From Paralimibaculum aggregatum (GTDB lineage: Bacteria > Pseudomonadota > Alphaproteobacteria > Rhodobacterales > Rhodobacteraceae): a stretch of DNA of 64,000 nucleotides. The position numbers and the translations under genes were made by a program. The notes beneath the pieces were generated by a model. The model saw only the letters and a list, made by a program, of their open reading frames with translations. It ran no database searches and had not been told where the DNA came from. Location of the stretch: the NCBI RefSeq assembly GCF_030270585.1, contig NZ_BSYI01000002.1, positions 62,001-126,000 on the forward strand. The letters are read 5' to 3'. Below, piece after piece: positions 9,242-20,340 of the stretch (its first letter is position 1; every line of letters starts with the position of its first letter).

Positions 9242-9841
9242 ATGGCAAAGATCGAGCCGGAAACCCTTTTCGAGATCCCCTCCGGGACCATCCACCTCCA
9301 CCAGCCGACGCTGAACGTGAACCTCGATGTGCAGGGCAACCGCCTGAACATCGCCGAGGGCACCGTCGAGCGCCTGCTGACCGAGTTCGCCCGGAGCGCG
9401 CAGGGCGCCCGGATCGCGGCGAACTTCCTCTCCGGCGGCGCCGAAGCCGCGACGGCGCCGCCCCCTGCGCCCGCCCCGGACCCTGCCCCGGCAGCAGCCC
9501 CGCCCCCGGCGGCCGCGGCGCCGGCGCCGCTGCCCGATCTCGCGACCGCGATCGGGAGCGGCCGGGGCTGGACCGCGCGCAAGCGCCGCGCCACGCTGGC
9601 CTGGCTCGCCATCTCCGGCGCCGTCGTGGCGCTCTCGATGGCCCAGACGCTGCTGCCGCCGGTGCTGCCGATCCTGGCGGTCTGGCTGCTCGCCGCGCTC
9701 TGGCTCGGCCGCATCCGCGCCGGCAACCGCGGCCGCGGCCGGGCCGGGCGCCGGCCCTACCGCTCGCGCAAGATCGGCCTGCTCTACGGGCTGCCGGTCT
9801 TCGGGCTGCCGGTGGTGGTGGGCAGCCTGCTGCTCGGCTGA
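9242..9841 (+). CDS. Membrane protein of unknown function with Pro/Ala linker
   Basis: The 199-residue protein has three parts. Residues 1-75 are a soluble segment with beta-type pattern (TIHLHQPTLNVNLDVQG). Residues about 77-105 are a flexible Pro/Ala linker. The C-terminal part has hydrophobic stretches at about residues 118-160 and at the very end (IGLLYGLPVFGLPVVVGSLLLG), separated by an Arg-rich turn, suggesting three membrane spans. The ATG at 9242 follows AGGAG by seven bases; an earlier in-frame start at 9182 would overlap the promoter. I recognise no family. Its neighbours are a methyltransferase and hisC. Confidence 0.75.
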   Translation: MAKIEPETLFEIPSGTIHLHQPTLNVNLDVQGNRLNIAEGTVERLLTEFARSAQGARIAANFLSGGAEAATAPPPAPAPDPAPAAAPPPAAAAPAPLPDLATAIGSGRGWTARKRRATLAWLAISGAVVALSMAQTLLPPVLPILAVWLLAALWLGRIRAGNRGRGRAGRRPYRSRKIGLLYGLPVFGLPVVVGSLLLG

Positions 9842-9849
9842 GCGCCGCC

Positions 9850-9966
9850 GCGCGCGGGCGGGGGCGGGCCGTCCCGCAGGCGGTGGGGGAGCGTGACCCC
9901 GCAGCCGGGCACAGCGGTTGCCGGGGTGGGCGGGGCCTGCGGGGCGGCCCGTCCCCGCCCGCGCGC
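9850..9966 (+). repeat. Long stem-loop A with conserved G-tract loop
   Basis: Arms 9850-9881 and 9935-9966 pair over 32 bp with two G-T wobbles. The 53-nt loop (9882-9934) runs GGTGGGGGAGCGTGAC ... CAGCGGTTGCCGGGGTGGG. The loop is nearly the same sequence as the reverse complement of the loop at 13292-13343, although the stems differ. It lies just upstream of hisC and would fall inside the longer hisC frame, which argues for the later hisC start. Confidence 0.85.
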
Positions 9967-10033
9967 GGGCTCTGGCCTTGGCGCGCCGGACCGGCTATTC
10001 GGAATGCTCCCGAACCCAGTCCGCCGGAACGCC

Positions 10034-11119
10034 ATGCACCCGACCATCCGCCCGAACCCCGGGATCGCCGAGATCGCGCCCTATGTGGGCGGCGCCTCGG
10101 CCCTGCCCGGGGCCAACCGCACCGTCAAGCTCTCCTCCAACGAGAACCCGCTCGGCCCCTCGCCAGCCGCGCGCGAGGCCTATCTCGCCGCCGCCGACGG
10201 GCTCGGGCTCTATCCCGATGGCGGCCATGCCCGGCTGCGCGCGGCGATCGCCCGGGCGCACGGCATCGACGCCGACCGCATCGCCTGCGGCAACGGCTCG
10301 GACGAGCTGATCGCGCTGCTCGCCCGCGCCTATGCCGCGCCGGGGACGGAGGTGCTCTACTCGGCCCACGGTTTCCTGATGTACCGGCTCTCGGCGCTCT
10401 CGGCCGGCGCCACCCCGGTCGCCGCGCCGGAGCGCGCGCTGACGACGGATATCGACGCGCTGATCGCCCGGCTGACCCCGGCGACGCGGCTGGTGTTCCT
10501 GGCCAACCCGAACAACCCCACCGGCACCATGGTGCCGGAGGCCGAGATCGCGCGGCTCGCCGAGGCGCTGCCGCCGGCGGCGCTGCTGGTGCTCGACGCG
10601 GCCTATGCCGAATATGTCCGCGCGCCGGGCTATGACGGCGGCATCGCCCTCGTCGAGTCGCGCGAGAACGTGGTGATGACGCGGACCTTCTCGAAGATCC
10701 ACGGCCTCGCGGCGCTGCGCCTCGGCTGGCTCTATGGCCCGGCGCATGTGATCGACGTGCTGAGCCGGGTGCGCGGGCCGTTCAACGTCAACGCCCCGGC
10801 GCTGGCCGCCGGCGAGGCCGCCATCGCCGATCACGGCTATGTCGCCGACTGCCGCATCGCCAACGAGGTCTGGCGCGACTGGCTGGCCCGCGAGATCGCC
10901 GCCGCCGGCTTCCCGGTGACCCCCTCGCATGCCAATTTCCTGCTGGTCGAGACCGGCGCGCGCACCGGGGCGGTCGACGGCCATCTCCGCGCGCACGGGC
11001 TGATCGTGCGCCGCATGGACGAATACGGCCTGCCCGGGCATCTGCGCATCTCGGTCGGCGATGCCGCCGCCTGCCGTGCCGTGGCCGAGGCGATGGCCGG
11101 GATCGGGGCGGCCGCGTGA
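10034..11119 (+). CDS. hisC: Histidinol-phosphate / aromatic aminotransferase
   Basis: This class I/II PLP-dependent aminotransferase acts in histidine synthesis (imidazole-acetol phosphate to histidinol phosphate) and often also on aromatic substrates. The ATG at 10034 (MHPTIRPNPGIAEIAPYVGG) gives 361 residues, the family length; the longer frame from 9893 runs through a stem-loop. Motifs are KLSSNENPLG, the PLP-contact block FLANPNNPTGT and TFSKIHGLAALRLG with PLP lysine K221. The stop overlaps the tyrA GTG by 4 bases, so here it probably serves tyrosine/phenylalanine synthesis as well. Confidence 0.93.
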   Translation: MHPTIRPNPGIAEIAPYVGGASALPGANRTVKLSSNENPLGPSPAAREAYLAAADGLGLYPDGGHARLRAAIARAHGIDADRIACGNGSDELIALLARAYAAPGTEVLYSAHGFLMYRLSALSAGATPVAAPERALTTDIDALIARLTPATRLVFLANPNNPTGTMVPEAEIARLAEALPPAALLVLDAAYAEYVRAPGYDGGIALVESRENVVMTRTFSKIHGLAALRLGWLYGPAHVIDVLSRVRGPFNVNAPALAAGEAAIADHGYVADCRIANEVWRDWLAREIAAAGFPVTPSHANFLLVETGARTGAVDGHLRAHGLIVRRMDEYGLPGHLRISVGDAAACRAVAEAMAGIGAAA

Positions 11120-12081
11120 GCGCGCCTTCCGCAATCGCGCCGGCGGCGGCGCAGCGGCCGGTCTATGCCCGGATGGCGCTGCTCGGGCTCGGGCTGATCG
11201 GCTCCTCGATGGCCTGGGCGGCACGGCGCGGCGGGCTGGTGGGCGAGATCGCCGGCCATGCCCGCTCCGCCGCCACCCGCGAGCGCGCCCGCGAGCTCGG
11301 CTTCTGCGACCGTGTCTGCGACAGCCCGGCCGAGGCGGTGGCGGGCGCCGATCTCGTGGTGCTCTGCGTGCCGGTCGGCGCCATCGAGGCGGTGATGGCG
11401 GAGATCGCCCCGCATCTCGCGCCCGGCGCCACGCTCTCCGATGTCGGCTCGGTCAAGGCCGAGCTGATCGCCGCGGTGCGCCCGCATCTGCCCGAAGGCG
11501 TGCATTTCGTCCCCGGCCATCCGCTCGCCGGCACCGAGCATTCCGGCCCCGATGCCGGCTTTGCCGAGCTCTTCGAGAAGCGCTTCTGCATCCTCACCCC
11601 GGGCGACGAGGTGCCGGAGGACGCGATCGCCCGCCTCGCCGCGCTCTGGGAGGGGATGGGCTCCCATGTCGAGCGGATGACGCCGGAGCACCACGACCTG
11701 GTGCTCGCCGTCACCTCGCATGTGCCCCATGCCATCGCCTACACCATGGTGGGCGTGGCCGACGATCTGGCGCGGGTCAGCGATTCGGAGGTGATCCGCT
11801 ATTCCGCCGCCGGGTTCCGCGATTTCACCCGCATCGCCGCCTCCGACCCGACGATGTGGCGCGACGTCTTCCTCAACAACCGCGAGGCGGTGCTCGACAT
11901 CCTCGGGCGCTTCTCCGAGGAGCTGATGATGGTGCGCCGCGCCATCCGCACCGGCGACGGCGACTGGCTGCACGCCTATTTCACCCGCACCCGCGCGATC
12001 CGCCGCGGCATCCTCGAGGCGGGGCAGGACACCGACGCGCCGGATTTCGGGCGCCTCGGACGGCCGGGCCCGAAGCGGTGA
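11116..12081 (+). CDS. tyrA: Prephenate/arogenate (cyclohexadienyl) dehydrogenase
   Basis: This enzyme oxidatively decarboxylates prephenate or arogenate in tyrosine synthesis. The 321-residue protein has the NAD-binding GLGLIGSSMAWAARR, DVGSVKAELI, HFVPGHPLAGTEHSG with the catalytic histidine region, and SDPTMWRDVFLNNREAVL, all standard for TyrA/TyrC of alphaproteobacteria. There is no fused chorismate mutase or ACT domain. The GTG at 11116 overlaps the hisC stop, and the stop overlaps the GTG of the next gene, so three genes are chained by 4-base overlaps. Confidence 0.92.
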   Translation: MSAPSAIAPAAAQRPVYARMALLGLGLIGSSMAWAARRGGLVGEIAGHARSAATRERARELGFCDRVCDSPAEAVAGADLVVLCVPVGAIEAVMAEIAPHLAPGATLSDVGSVKAELIAAVRPHLPEGVHFVPGHPLAGTEHSGPDAGFAELFEKRFCILTPGDEVPEDAIARLAALWEGMGSHVERMTPEHHDLVLAVTSHVPHAIAYTMVGVADDLARVSDSEVIRYSAAGFRDFTRIAASDPTMWRDVFLNNREAVLDILGRFSEELMMVRRAIRTGDGDWLHAYFTRTRAIRRGILEAGQDTDAPDFGRLGRPGPKR

Positions 12082-13247
12082 GGCGCCGGGCCGGGGGCGC
12101 AGGACCGGCCGGAGGGGCGCGCGCCGCGTGCCTCCCGGCGGCCCTGCCGGCCCTGGCTCTACTGGTCCTGGCCCTGGCCCTGCTGCCCGGCGCGGCCGCG
12201 GCCGGCGCGCCGCTGGTGGCGCCGCCGCCGCCGCAGCGCACCTCGCTGCCCGTCCTTCCCGCCAGCGCCCCGGCGCGCGCCGCCGAGCCCGCGCCCGGCA
12301 TCCCGCTGCCGCCGATGCGCCCGCGGAGCCTCGCCGCGGCTCCAGCTCTGGAGCTGCCCGCCGCAGCGCTGGCCGCGAAGGCCCTAGAAGCCGCCCCCAA
12401 CGCACTCGCCGAGACGCTCGAAACCGCCCCCGGATCGCCCGCCGAGGCCCCCGAGACCGCCTCCGGCCCGGCCGCCAAACCGGCCGCCGAGCCGGCACCG
12501 AATGCCACCGCCGCCTGGGACCGTGCCGTCGAGGGCTGGGCGCGCGACGCGGTGCCCGTGCCCGCCGCCGCCGACCCTGCCCCGGCCGGGCCGCTGCCGG
12601 CGGAAACCCCTGGCGAAGCCACCGGCGCCCCGTCCGGCCCGGCCCCGCGGCTCGCCCTCGCGCCGCCGCCGCGGCCCGCCCTCATGCGCCCCGCCCCGGC
12701 CGGCCCGACCGGCAGCGGCAAGCCCGGCATGGTCTGCCGCGACCCACGGGTGATCGGCCGCAGGAAACCGCTGATCTCCCATGCCGCAATGCCCTGCGGC
12801 ATCGCCGAGCCGGTTCTGGTCGAGACCATCGACGGCATCGCGCTGCGCCCCGCTGCGACGCTCGGCTGCGGCACGGCGCGGGCGCTGGCCGACTGGGTCT
12901 CCGGCGTGCTCCGGCCCGCCACCCGGCGGCACCTGCAGGACAGCCCGACCGCGCTCAGGATCTTCGGCGCCTATGCCTGCCGCACGCGCAACAACCGCAA
13001 GGGCGCGCGGATCTCCGAACATGCCCGCGGCCGGGCCATCGATATCGGCGCGGTGCTGCTGGCCGGCGGCGGCCGCGTCTCGGTAAAGGAGCACTGGGGC
13101 AAGGGCGCGAGGGGGGCGCTGCTGAAGGCCGCGCGCAAGGGCGCCTGCGGGCGCTTCACCACGGTGCTCGGCCCGGGCTCGGATCGCCACCACGCCGACC
13201 ATTTCCACTTCGACACGGCGCAGCGCCGAACCACCTGGTGCAAGTGA
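12078..13247 (+). CDS. Extensin-like C-terminal domain protein, exported
   Basis: The 389-residue protein starts at GTG 12078, overlapping the tyrA stop. Residues 1-45 form a signal peptide (basic start, long Leu/Ala core, cut near GAAAAGAPL). A disordered Pro/Ala-rich region runs to about residue 215. The last 170 residues match the extensin-like C-terminal family: CRDPRVIGRRK, AYACRTRNNRKGARISEHAR, RAIDIGAVLL and SDRHHADHFHFD, with four to five cysteines. The His/Asp pattern resembles D-Ala-D-Ala peptidase-type zinc folds, so a periplasmic peptidoglycan role is likely but inferred. Coupling to tyrA is unexplained. Confidence 0.8.
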   Translation: MRRRAGGAGPAGGARAACLPAALPALALLVLALALLPGAAAAGAPLVAPPPPQRTSLPVLPASAPARAAEPAPGIPLPPMRPRSLAAAPALELPAAALAAKALEAAPNALAETLETAPGSPAEAPETASGPAAKPAAEPAPNATAAWDRAVEGWARDAVPVPAAADPAPAGPLPAETPGEATGAPSGPAPRLALAPPPRPALMRPAPAGPTGSGKPGMVCRDPRVIGRRKPLISHAAMPCGIAEPVLVETIDGIALRPAATLGCGTARALADWVSGVLRPATRRHLQDSPTALRIFGAYACRTRNNRKGARISEHARGRAIDIGAVLLAGGGRVSVKEHWGKGARGALLKAARKGACGRFTTVLGPGSDRHHADHFHFDTAQRRTTWCK

Positions 13248-13264
13248 GGGGCATCCGCGGCGCC

Positions 13265-13370
13265 CGGCCCCTGCCGGCGCGGTCCGCGGCCCCGCCCACC
13301 CCGGCAACCGCTGCGCCAGGCGGCGCCGTCACGCTCCCCCACCGGCCGCGGACCGCGCCGGCAGGGGCCG
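13265..13370 (-). repeat. Long stem-loop B, perfect 27-bp stem
   Basis: Arms 13265-13291 and 13344-13370 are perfectly complementary over 27 bp. The 52-nt loop, read on the minus strand, is GGTGGGGGAGCGTGAC ... CAGCGGTTGCCGGGGTGGG, nearly identical to the loop at 9882-9934. It sits between the extensin-like gene and tadA. The loop is conserved and the stem is not, apart from its complementarity. Confidence 0.88.
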
Positions 13371-13432
13371 GAGGTGCAGGCTACCGGCACGCGCGCTTCC
13401 CGCCCGCCGCCGCAGCCGCTAGAAGGCAGCCC

Positions 13433-13879
13433 ATGCGCTTCGCCTCCCACATGCCCCGCGCCCTCGCCGAGGCCCGCGCCGCCGCCGCCCGCGGCGAGAC
13501 CCCCGTCGGCGCGGTGATCTCCCGCGGCACCGAGATCCTCGCCGCCGACGGCAACCGGGTGCGCGAGCTGTCCGATCCCACGGCCCATGCCGAGATCCTG
13601 GTGCTGCGCGCCGCCGCCCGGCGCCTCGGCACGGAACGGCTCGCCGGCTGCGACCTCACGGTGACGCTGGAGCCCTGCCCGATGTGCGCAGGGGCGATCT
13701 CGCTGGCCCGCGTCGCGCGTCTCTACTACGGCGCGGCAGACCCGAAATCCGGCGGCGTCGAGCACGGCCCCCGGGTCTTCGCCCGATCCACCTGCCACCA
13801 TGCGCCCGAGATCTATGGCGGCATCGCCGAGGCCGCCGCCGCCGCCCTCCTGCGCGCCTTCTTCGCCGCCCGCCGCTGA
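13433..13879 (+). CDS. tadA: tRNA-specific adenosine deaminase
   Basis: TadA converts adenosine to inosine at the wobble position of tRNA-Arg(ACG). The ATG at 13433 gives 148 residues, the usual size. The zinc site is complete: H52-A-E54 (TAHAEI) with the proton-shuttling glutamate, and P-C82-P-M-C85 (LEPCPMCAGA). The segment YYGAADPKSGGVEHG is typical of tRNA deaminases rather than cytosine deaminases. A longer upstream frame is a shadow of the extensin-like gene. Confidence 0.93.
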   Translation: MRFASHMPRALAEARAAAARGETPVGAVISRGTEILAADGNRVRELSDPTAHAEILVLRAAARRLGTERLAGCDLTVTLEPCPMCAGAISLARVARLYYGAADPKSGGVEHGPRVFARSTCHHAPEIYGGIAEAAAAALLRAFFAARR

Positions 13880-13940
13880 GCCCGCCCGCCCTGGCGCCCT
13901 AGGTGCCACCGGCGCGAGCCGGGGCGCCAGCCCCGGCGAG

Positions 13941-13975
13941 GGCGCCGCTTCCCCCTCGATGGGGGGAGCGGCGCC
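13941..13975. terminator. Hairpin downstream of tadA, possible terminator
   Basis: GGCGCCGCTTCCCCC (13941-13955) pairs with 13961-13975 over 15 bp with one wobble, closing a 5-nt loop. No T-run follows, so intrinsic termination is uncertain. It lies 62 bp after the tadA stop and about 80 bp before the next start. Confidence 0.4.
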
Positions 13976-14052
13976 CCCTCCCCGCCCCCTGCGACCATCC
14001 TGCCGTGCCGCGGCGCTTGAGGGCGCGGCAGCGCCGCCCTACCCTCTGCGCC

Positions 14053-15255
14053 ATGGCCATCCGAGAGACCGACATCCTGATCGCCGGCGCCGGGCTCGCC
14101 GGGCTCGCCGCCGCCGCCCGCCTCGGCACCGCCGGGCAGCGCGTCACGCTCGTCGATCCGGCGCCCGAAACCGCCGGCACCCGGTCCGACGGCCGCGAGG
14201 ACCTGCGCACCACCGCCTATCTCGCGCCGGGCATCGAGACGCTCCGCCGCGCCGGCGCCTGGGAGGCGATGGCCCGCGACGCCGCGCCGCTGCGGGTCAT
14301 GCGCCTCGTCGATGCCGGCGGCGCCCTGCGCCAGCCCCGCCGCACGGCCGATTTCGCGGCCAGCGAGCTGCAGGACGCGGCGTTCGGCCAGAACATCGCC
14401 AACACCACCGCCCGCGCCGCGCTCCGCGCAAGGATCGCGGCGCTCGGCACCGTCACCATGCTGCCCGGCACCGCGGTCACCGGCTGGCTGCCGCGCAGCG
14501 ATGCCGCGATCCTGCGCCTGTCCGACGGCAGCCGCATCGCCGCGCGCCTCGCCATCGCCGCCGACGGGCGCGACAGCCGCCTGCGCCGGCTCGCCGGGCT
14601 CCGCGCCCGGCGCTGGAGCTACGGCCAGCGCGCGCTGGTCTTCGCCGTCACCCATGATCCGGGCCACGCCGGCATCTCCACCGAGATCCACCGCCATGGC
14701 GGGCCGCTCACGCTGGTGCCGATGCCGATGCGGGCGGGCCGCCCCAGCTCGGCGGTGGTCTGGATGATGCCGGGGGCCCGCGCCGAACGGCTGATGGCGC
14801 TCGGCGACACCGCGCTTGCCGCGGAGCTCACCGCCGAGACCATGGGGCTCTTCGGCACGCTGGAGATCGCCGGGCCGCGCGCCGCCTGGCCGATCATCGC
14901 CCAGATCGCGCCGCAGATCACCGAGCGCCGCCTCGCGCTGATCGGCGAGGCCGCCCATGTCGTGCCGCCGATCGGCGCCCAGGGGCTCAACATGTCGCTG
15001 GCAGATATCGAATGCCTCGCCGGGATCGCCGCCGGCGCCGCGGATGTCGGGGCCGCGGATATCCTCGGCCGCTATGCCCGGCGGCGGCTGCCGGAGATCG
15101 CGGCGCGCGTGCTCGGGGTCGATCTGCTCAACCGCTTCGCCCAGGCCGAGCCGCAGCCGCTGCGCGATCTCCGGATGGCCGGCCTCGGGGCAATCGCCGG
15201 GATCGGGCCGCTGCGCCGGCTCGCGATGCGGGCGGGCCTCGGCGCCACCGGCTGA
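14053..15255 (+). CDS. UbiH/COQ6-family FAD monooxygenase
   Basis: The 400-residue protein belongs to the aromatic-ring hydroxylase family that hydroxylates ubiquinone precursors. It has the dinucleotide motif GAGLAGLAAAARLG at the N-terminus, a mid-chain DG motif (IAADGRDSRLRRLAG), and LIGEAAHVVPPIGAQGLNMS, the second FAD-binding motif of UbiH/UbiF/COQ6. The usual GD in that motif is GE here, which is common in alphaproteobacterial members. Which ring position it acts on cannot be told from sequence. The start ATG 14053 fits the family. Confidence 0.87.
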   Translation: MAIRETDILIAGAGLAGLAAAARLGTAGQRVTLVDPAPETAGTRSDGREDLRTTAYLAPGIETLRRAGAWEAMARDAAPLRVMRLVDAGGALRQPRRTADFAASELQDAAFGQNIANTTARAALRARIAALGTVTMLPGTAVTGWLPRSDAAILRLSDGSRIAARLAIAADGRDSRLRRLAGLRARRWSYGQRALVFAVTHDPGHAGISTEIHRHGGPLTLVPMPMRAGRPSSAVVWMMPGARAERLMALGDTALAAELTAETMGLFGTLEIAGPRAAWPIIAQIAPQITERRLALIGEAAHVVPPIGAQGLNMSLADIECLAGIAAGAADVGAADILGRYARRRLPEIAARVLGVDLLNRFAQAEPQPLRDLRMAGLGAIAGIGPLRRLAMRAGLGATG

Positions 15256-15264
15256 GCGGCCGTC

Positions 15265-15337
15265 CCGCCGCCTCCCCCACCCCTGAGATGTCGCGGCGGC
15301 TTCGCGCGCATCGCGGCCCACCCACGGGAGGCGGCGG
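15265..15337 (-). repeat. Stem-loop I (C-rich loop on plus strand)
   Basis: CCGCCGCCTCCC (15265-15276) pairs perfectly with 15326-15337, closing a 49-nt loop that starts CCACCCCTG and ends GCCCACCCAC. Its arms and loop edges match the reverse complement of the stem-loop at 59912-59986. It is the first member of a pair with the stem-loop at 15481-15559, in the gap between ubiH-like and nrdJ. Confidence 0.75.
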
Positions 15338-15480
15338 CGCGCTGCGCCAGCTGGCCGATGTGGTGCCCGGAATCGGAATGCCCGGCACCGAGGGAGGGGC
15401 GATGCCGGGCATTGCGAGGAGCGGCCCCGCACCATCTGCGATATCGCCCCGAGGGAGGTTTTCGCGCCGGCGCCCGGCAT

Positions 15481-15559
15481 CCGGGGCGCGGCGCGGCGTC
15501 CGGGCAGGGGCGGGGTGGGCGGGCGGGCGCCCCTGACCGGGCGCTGTGCCGCGCCCCGG
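15481..15559 (+). repeat. G-quadruplex-loop hairpin L
   Basis: Arms 15481-15512 and 15528-15559 pair over 32 positions, with three G-T wobbles and one mismatch. The loop (15513-15527) is exactly 15 nt: GGGTGGGCGGGCGGG, four GGG tracts separated by single bases. It lies between the convergent ubiH-like gene and nrdJ. The rest of the gap (15338-15480 and 15560-15722) shows no gene or other feature I can support. Confidence 0.85.
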
Positions 15560-15722
15560 GGACGCGCCGCCGCCTGCCGGACAAAGAAAAACGGGAGCCT
15601 GGGCCCCCGCGAGTTGGTTTTCAGGTCCGCTTCTTATCCACTGCTCGATGGGCTCTTTCTCCTGCGGCCTGTCCGGAGGGGGCCGGCGCGAACGCCGGCC
15701 CGGCATGTCGCGGCGGTCGGGC

Positions 15723-19403
<3,681 letters not shown>

Positions 19404-19531
19404 GGCAAATCTTCTCCCCGCGCCGCTTGCATCGCGGCGGCTCGTGGCGCGCGGGGTTTACCCCGGCGGCGCATCCCTCTAGATTCTGGTGCTGGCGCTA
19501 GATCTTGTGTCAGGCCGCCAATGCCCAACCA

Positions 19532-19559
19532 GAATTATGCAGACCCCGGTTCGGGTCAA
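19532..19559 (-). promoter_or_regulatory. Promoter of nrdJ
   Basis: On the minus strand TTGACC (19559-19554) and TAATTC (19537-19532) are 16 bp apart, giving a leader of roughly 120 nt before the nrdJ ATG. The area is AT-rich relative to its surroundings. I looked for a cobalamin riboswitch in the leader and saw no GCCACTG box. Confidence 0.6.
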
Positions 19560-19577
19560 TGGAAAAGATCGCACCCC

Positions 19578-19625
19578 ACACCATATTTTGGTGTTGACGT
19601 TTCCAGACACACCATCCGTAGGGAA
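19578..19625 (-). promoter_or_regulatory. NrdR-box-like pair upstream of nrdJ promoter
   Basis: ACACCATATTTTGGTGT (19578-19594) is an inverted repeat, ACACCA-N5-TGGTGT. A second partial copy beginning ACACCAT starts at 19609, exactly 31 bp later. NrdR, the general repressor of nucleotide reductase genes, binds two ACAC...GTGT boxes about three helical turns apart. The first box is one base longer than the usual 16, and the second has only its left half. The pair lies just upstream of the -35 element. Confidence 0.45.
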
Positions 19626-19718
19626 ACGAATTAGGAACAGGCTGGCCGTTTCCTGCAGGTGCCTCCGGACCGGGGGATTCGGCACCGACAGTGTTGGAAG
19701 CCATGCGGCCCACCCCAT

Positions 19719-19816
19719 GGCCGGCCGCGCCCGCCGGCGCCCCCCACCCCTGATGGACCTGCGCCAGCATCCGGCGGCGGCGCAGCCCACCCGGTCGCCG
19801 GCGGGCACGGCCGGCC
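19719..19816 (-). repeat. Stem-loop F (C-rich loop on plus strand)
   Basis: Arms 19719-19739 and 19796-19816 pair over 20 bp with one internal mismatch. The 56-nt loop starts CCCCCCACCCCTGATGGACC and ends GCAGCCCACCCGGT. The inner stem and loop are nearly identical to the stem-loop at 59806-59883. It is followed 30 bp later by stem-loop G, as its counterpart is followed by stem-loop D. Confidence 0.82.
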
Positions 19817-19846
19817 GGAGCGCATCATCGGCACCGGGCGGGACAC

Positions 19847-19924
19847 CCCGCCGCCGACCATGGGTGGGCTCTTGGTCCGGATGGTCCGGGGGCGGAGCCT
19901 CGACAGGGTGGGGGAGGCGGCGGG
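19847..19924 (+). repeat. Stem-loop G (G-rich loop)
   Basis: A 9-bp stem (19847-19855 with 19916-19924) closes a 60-nt loop containing GGGTGGGCTCTTGG ... GGCGGAGCCTCGACAGGGTG. The loop core is shared with the copies at 52626-52703 and 59912-59986. Confidence 0.75.
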
Positions 19925-20340
19925 CGCGCGCAGCGCGCCGAAACCGCCCGGCAGAGGCATATCGGCCGGCGATGCGCCCGCGCCGCCGAAGCTGTCACCG
20001 AAACCGGGCGCTCACGGCGGAACTGCTGGCCGGAAGATGCGCCTTGGAAACCGATGCTGCCGGAGGATGCAGGGGCGATGCCCGCTGCCGTCTCCTCGAT
20101 AGCGGCGGTGACCGCCGCCTGCGCGGCCTGGGCAGGCGGGATCGTGCCGGCGGCGATCCGGGCGGCGGTCAGGGGCGGGCGCGCATGGCGTGTCCCGGCC
20201 GCAGAGGCGCTGGAATCACATCAGCACGCATCGGCCCGGCGTGGGGTCAGCGCCTTGGCCGGCCGCGAGGCGACCGGATCGCTGCCCTGTACCCGGCCTG
20301 CGCGAGACCGGGGACAGGGCGGACGGGCCGGGGCGCCGCC
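19925..20340. other. Non-coding or unrecognised DNA between secA and the repeat pair
   Basis: This 416-bp stretch follows the secA stop. Open frames on both strands run through it, but all are extensions of shadow frames with no protein-like pattern, and no start has a good ribosome site. No tRNA, terminator with a T-run, or repeat was seen. It could hold a decayed gene. Confidence 0.4.

Noticed and set aside
9893-10033. N-terminal extension of hisC
   Set aside because: The extension lies over a long stem-loop, lacks family similarity, and ATG 10034 gives the standard 361 residues.
19404-19700. Cobalamin riboswitch upstream of nrdJ
   Set aside because: I looked for the GCCACTG box and matching helices on the minus strand and found none by eye.
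20054-20340. Start of a 231-codon plus-strand frame downstream of secA
   Set aside because: The frame continues as the antisense of secA, and its first part has no domain or ribosome site.
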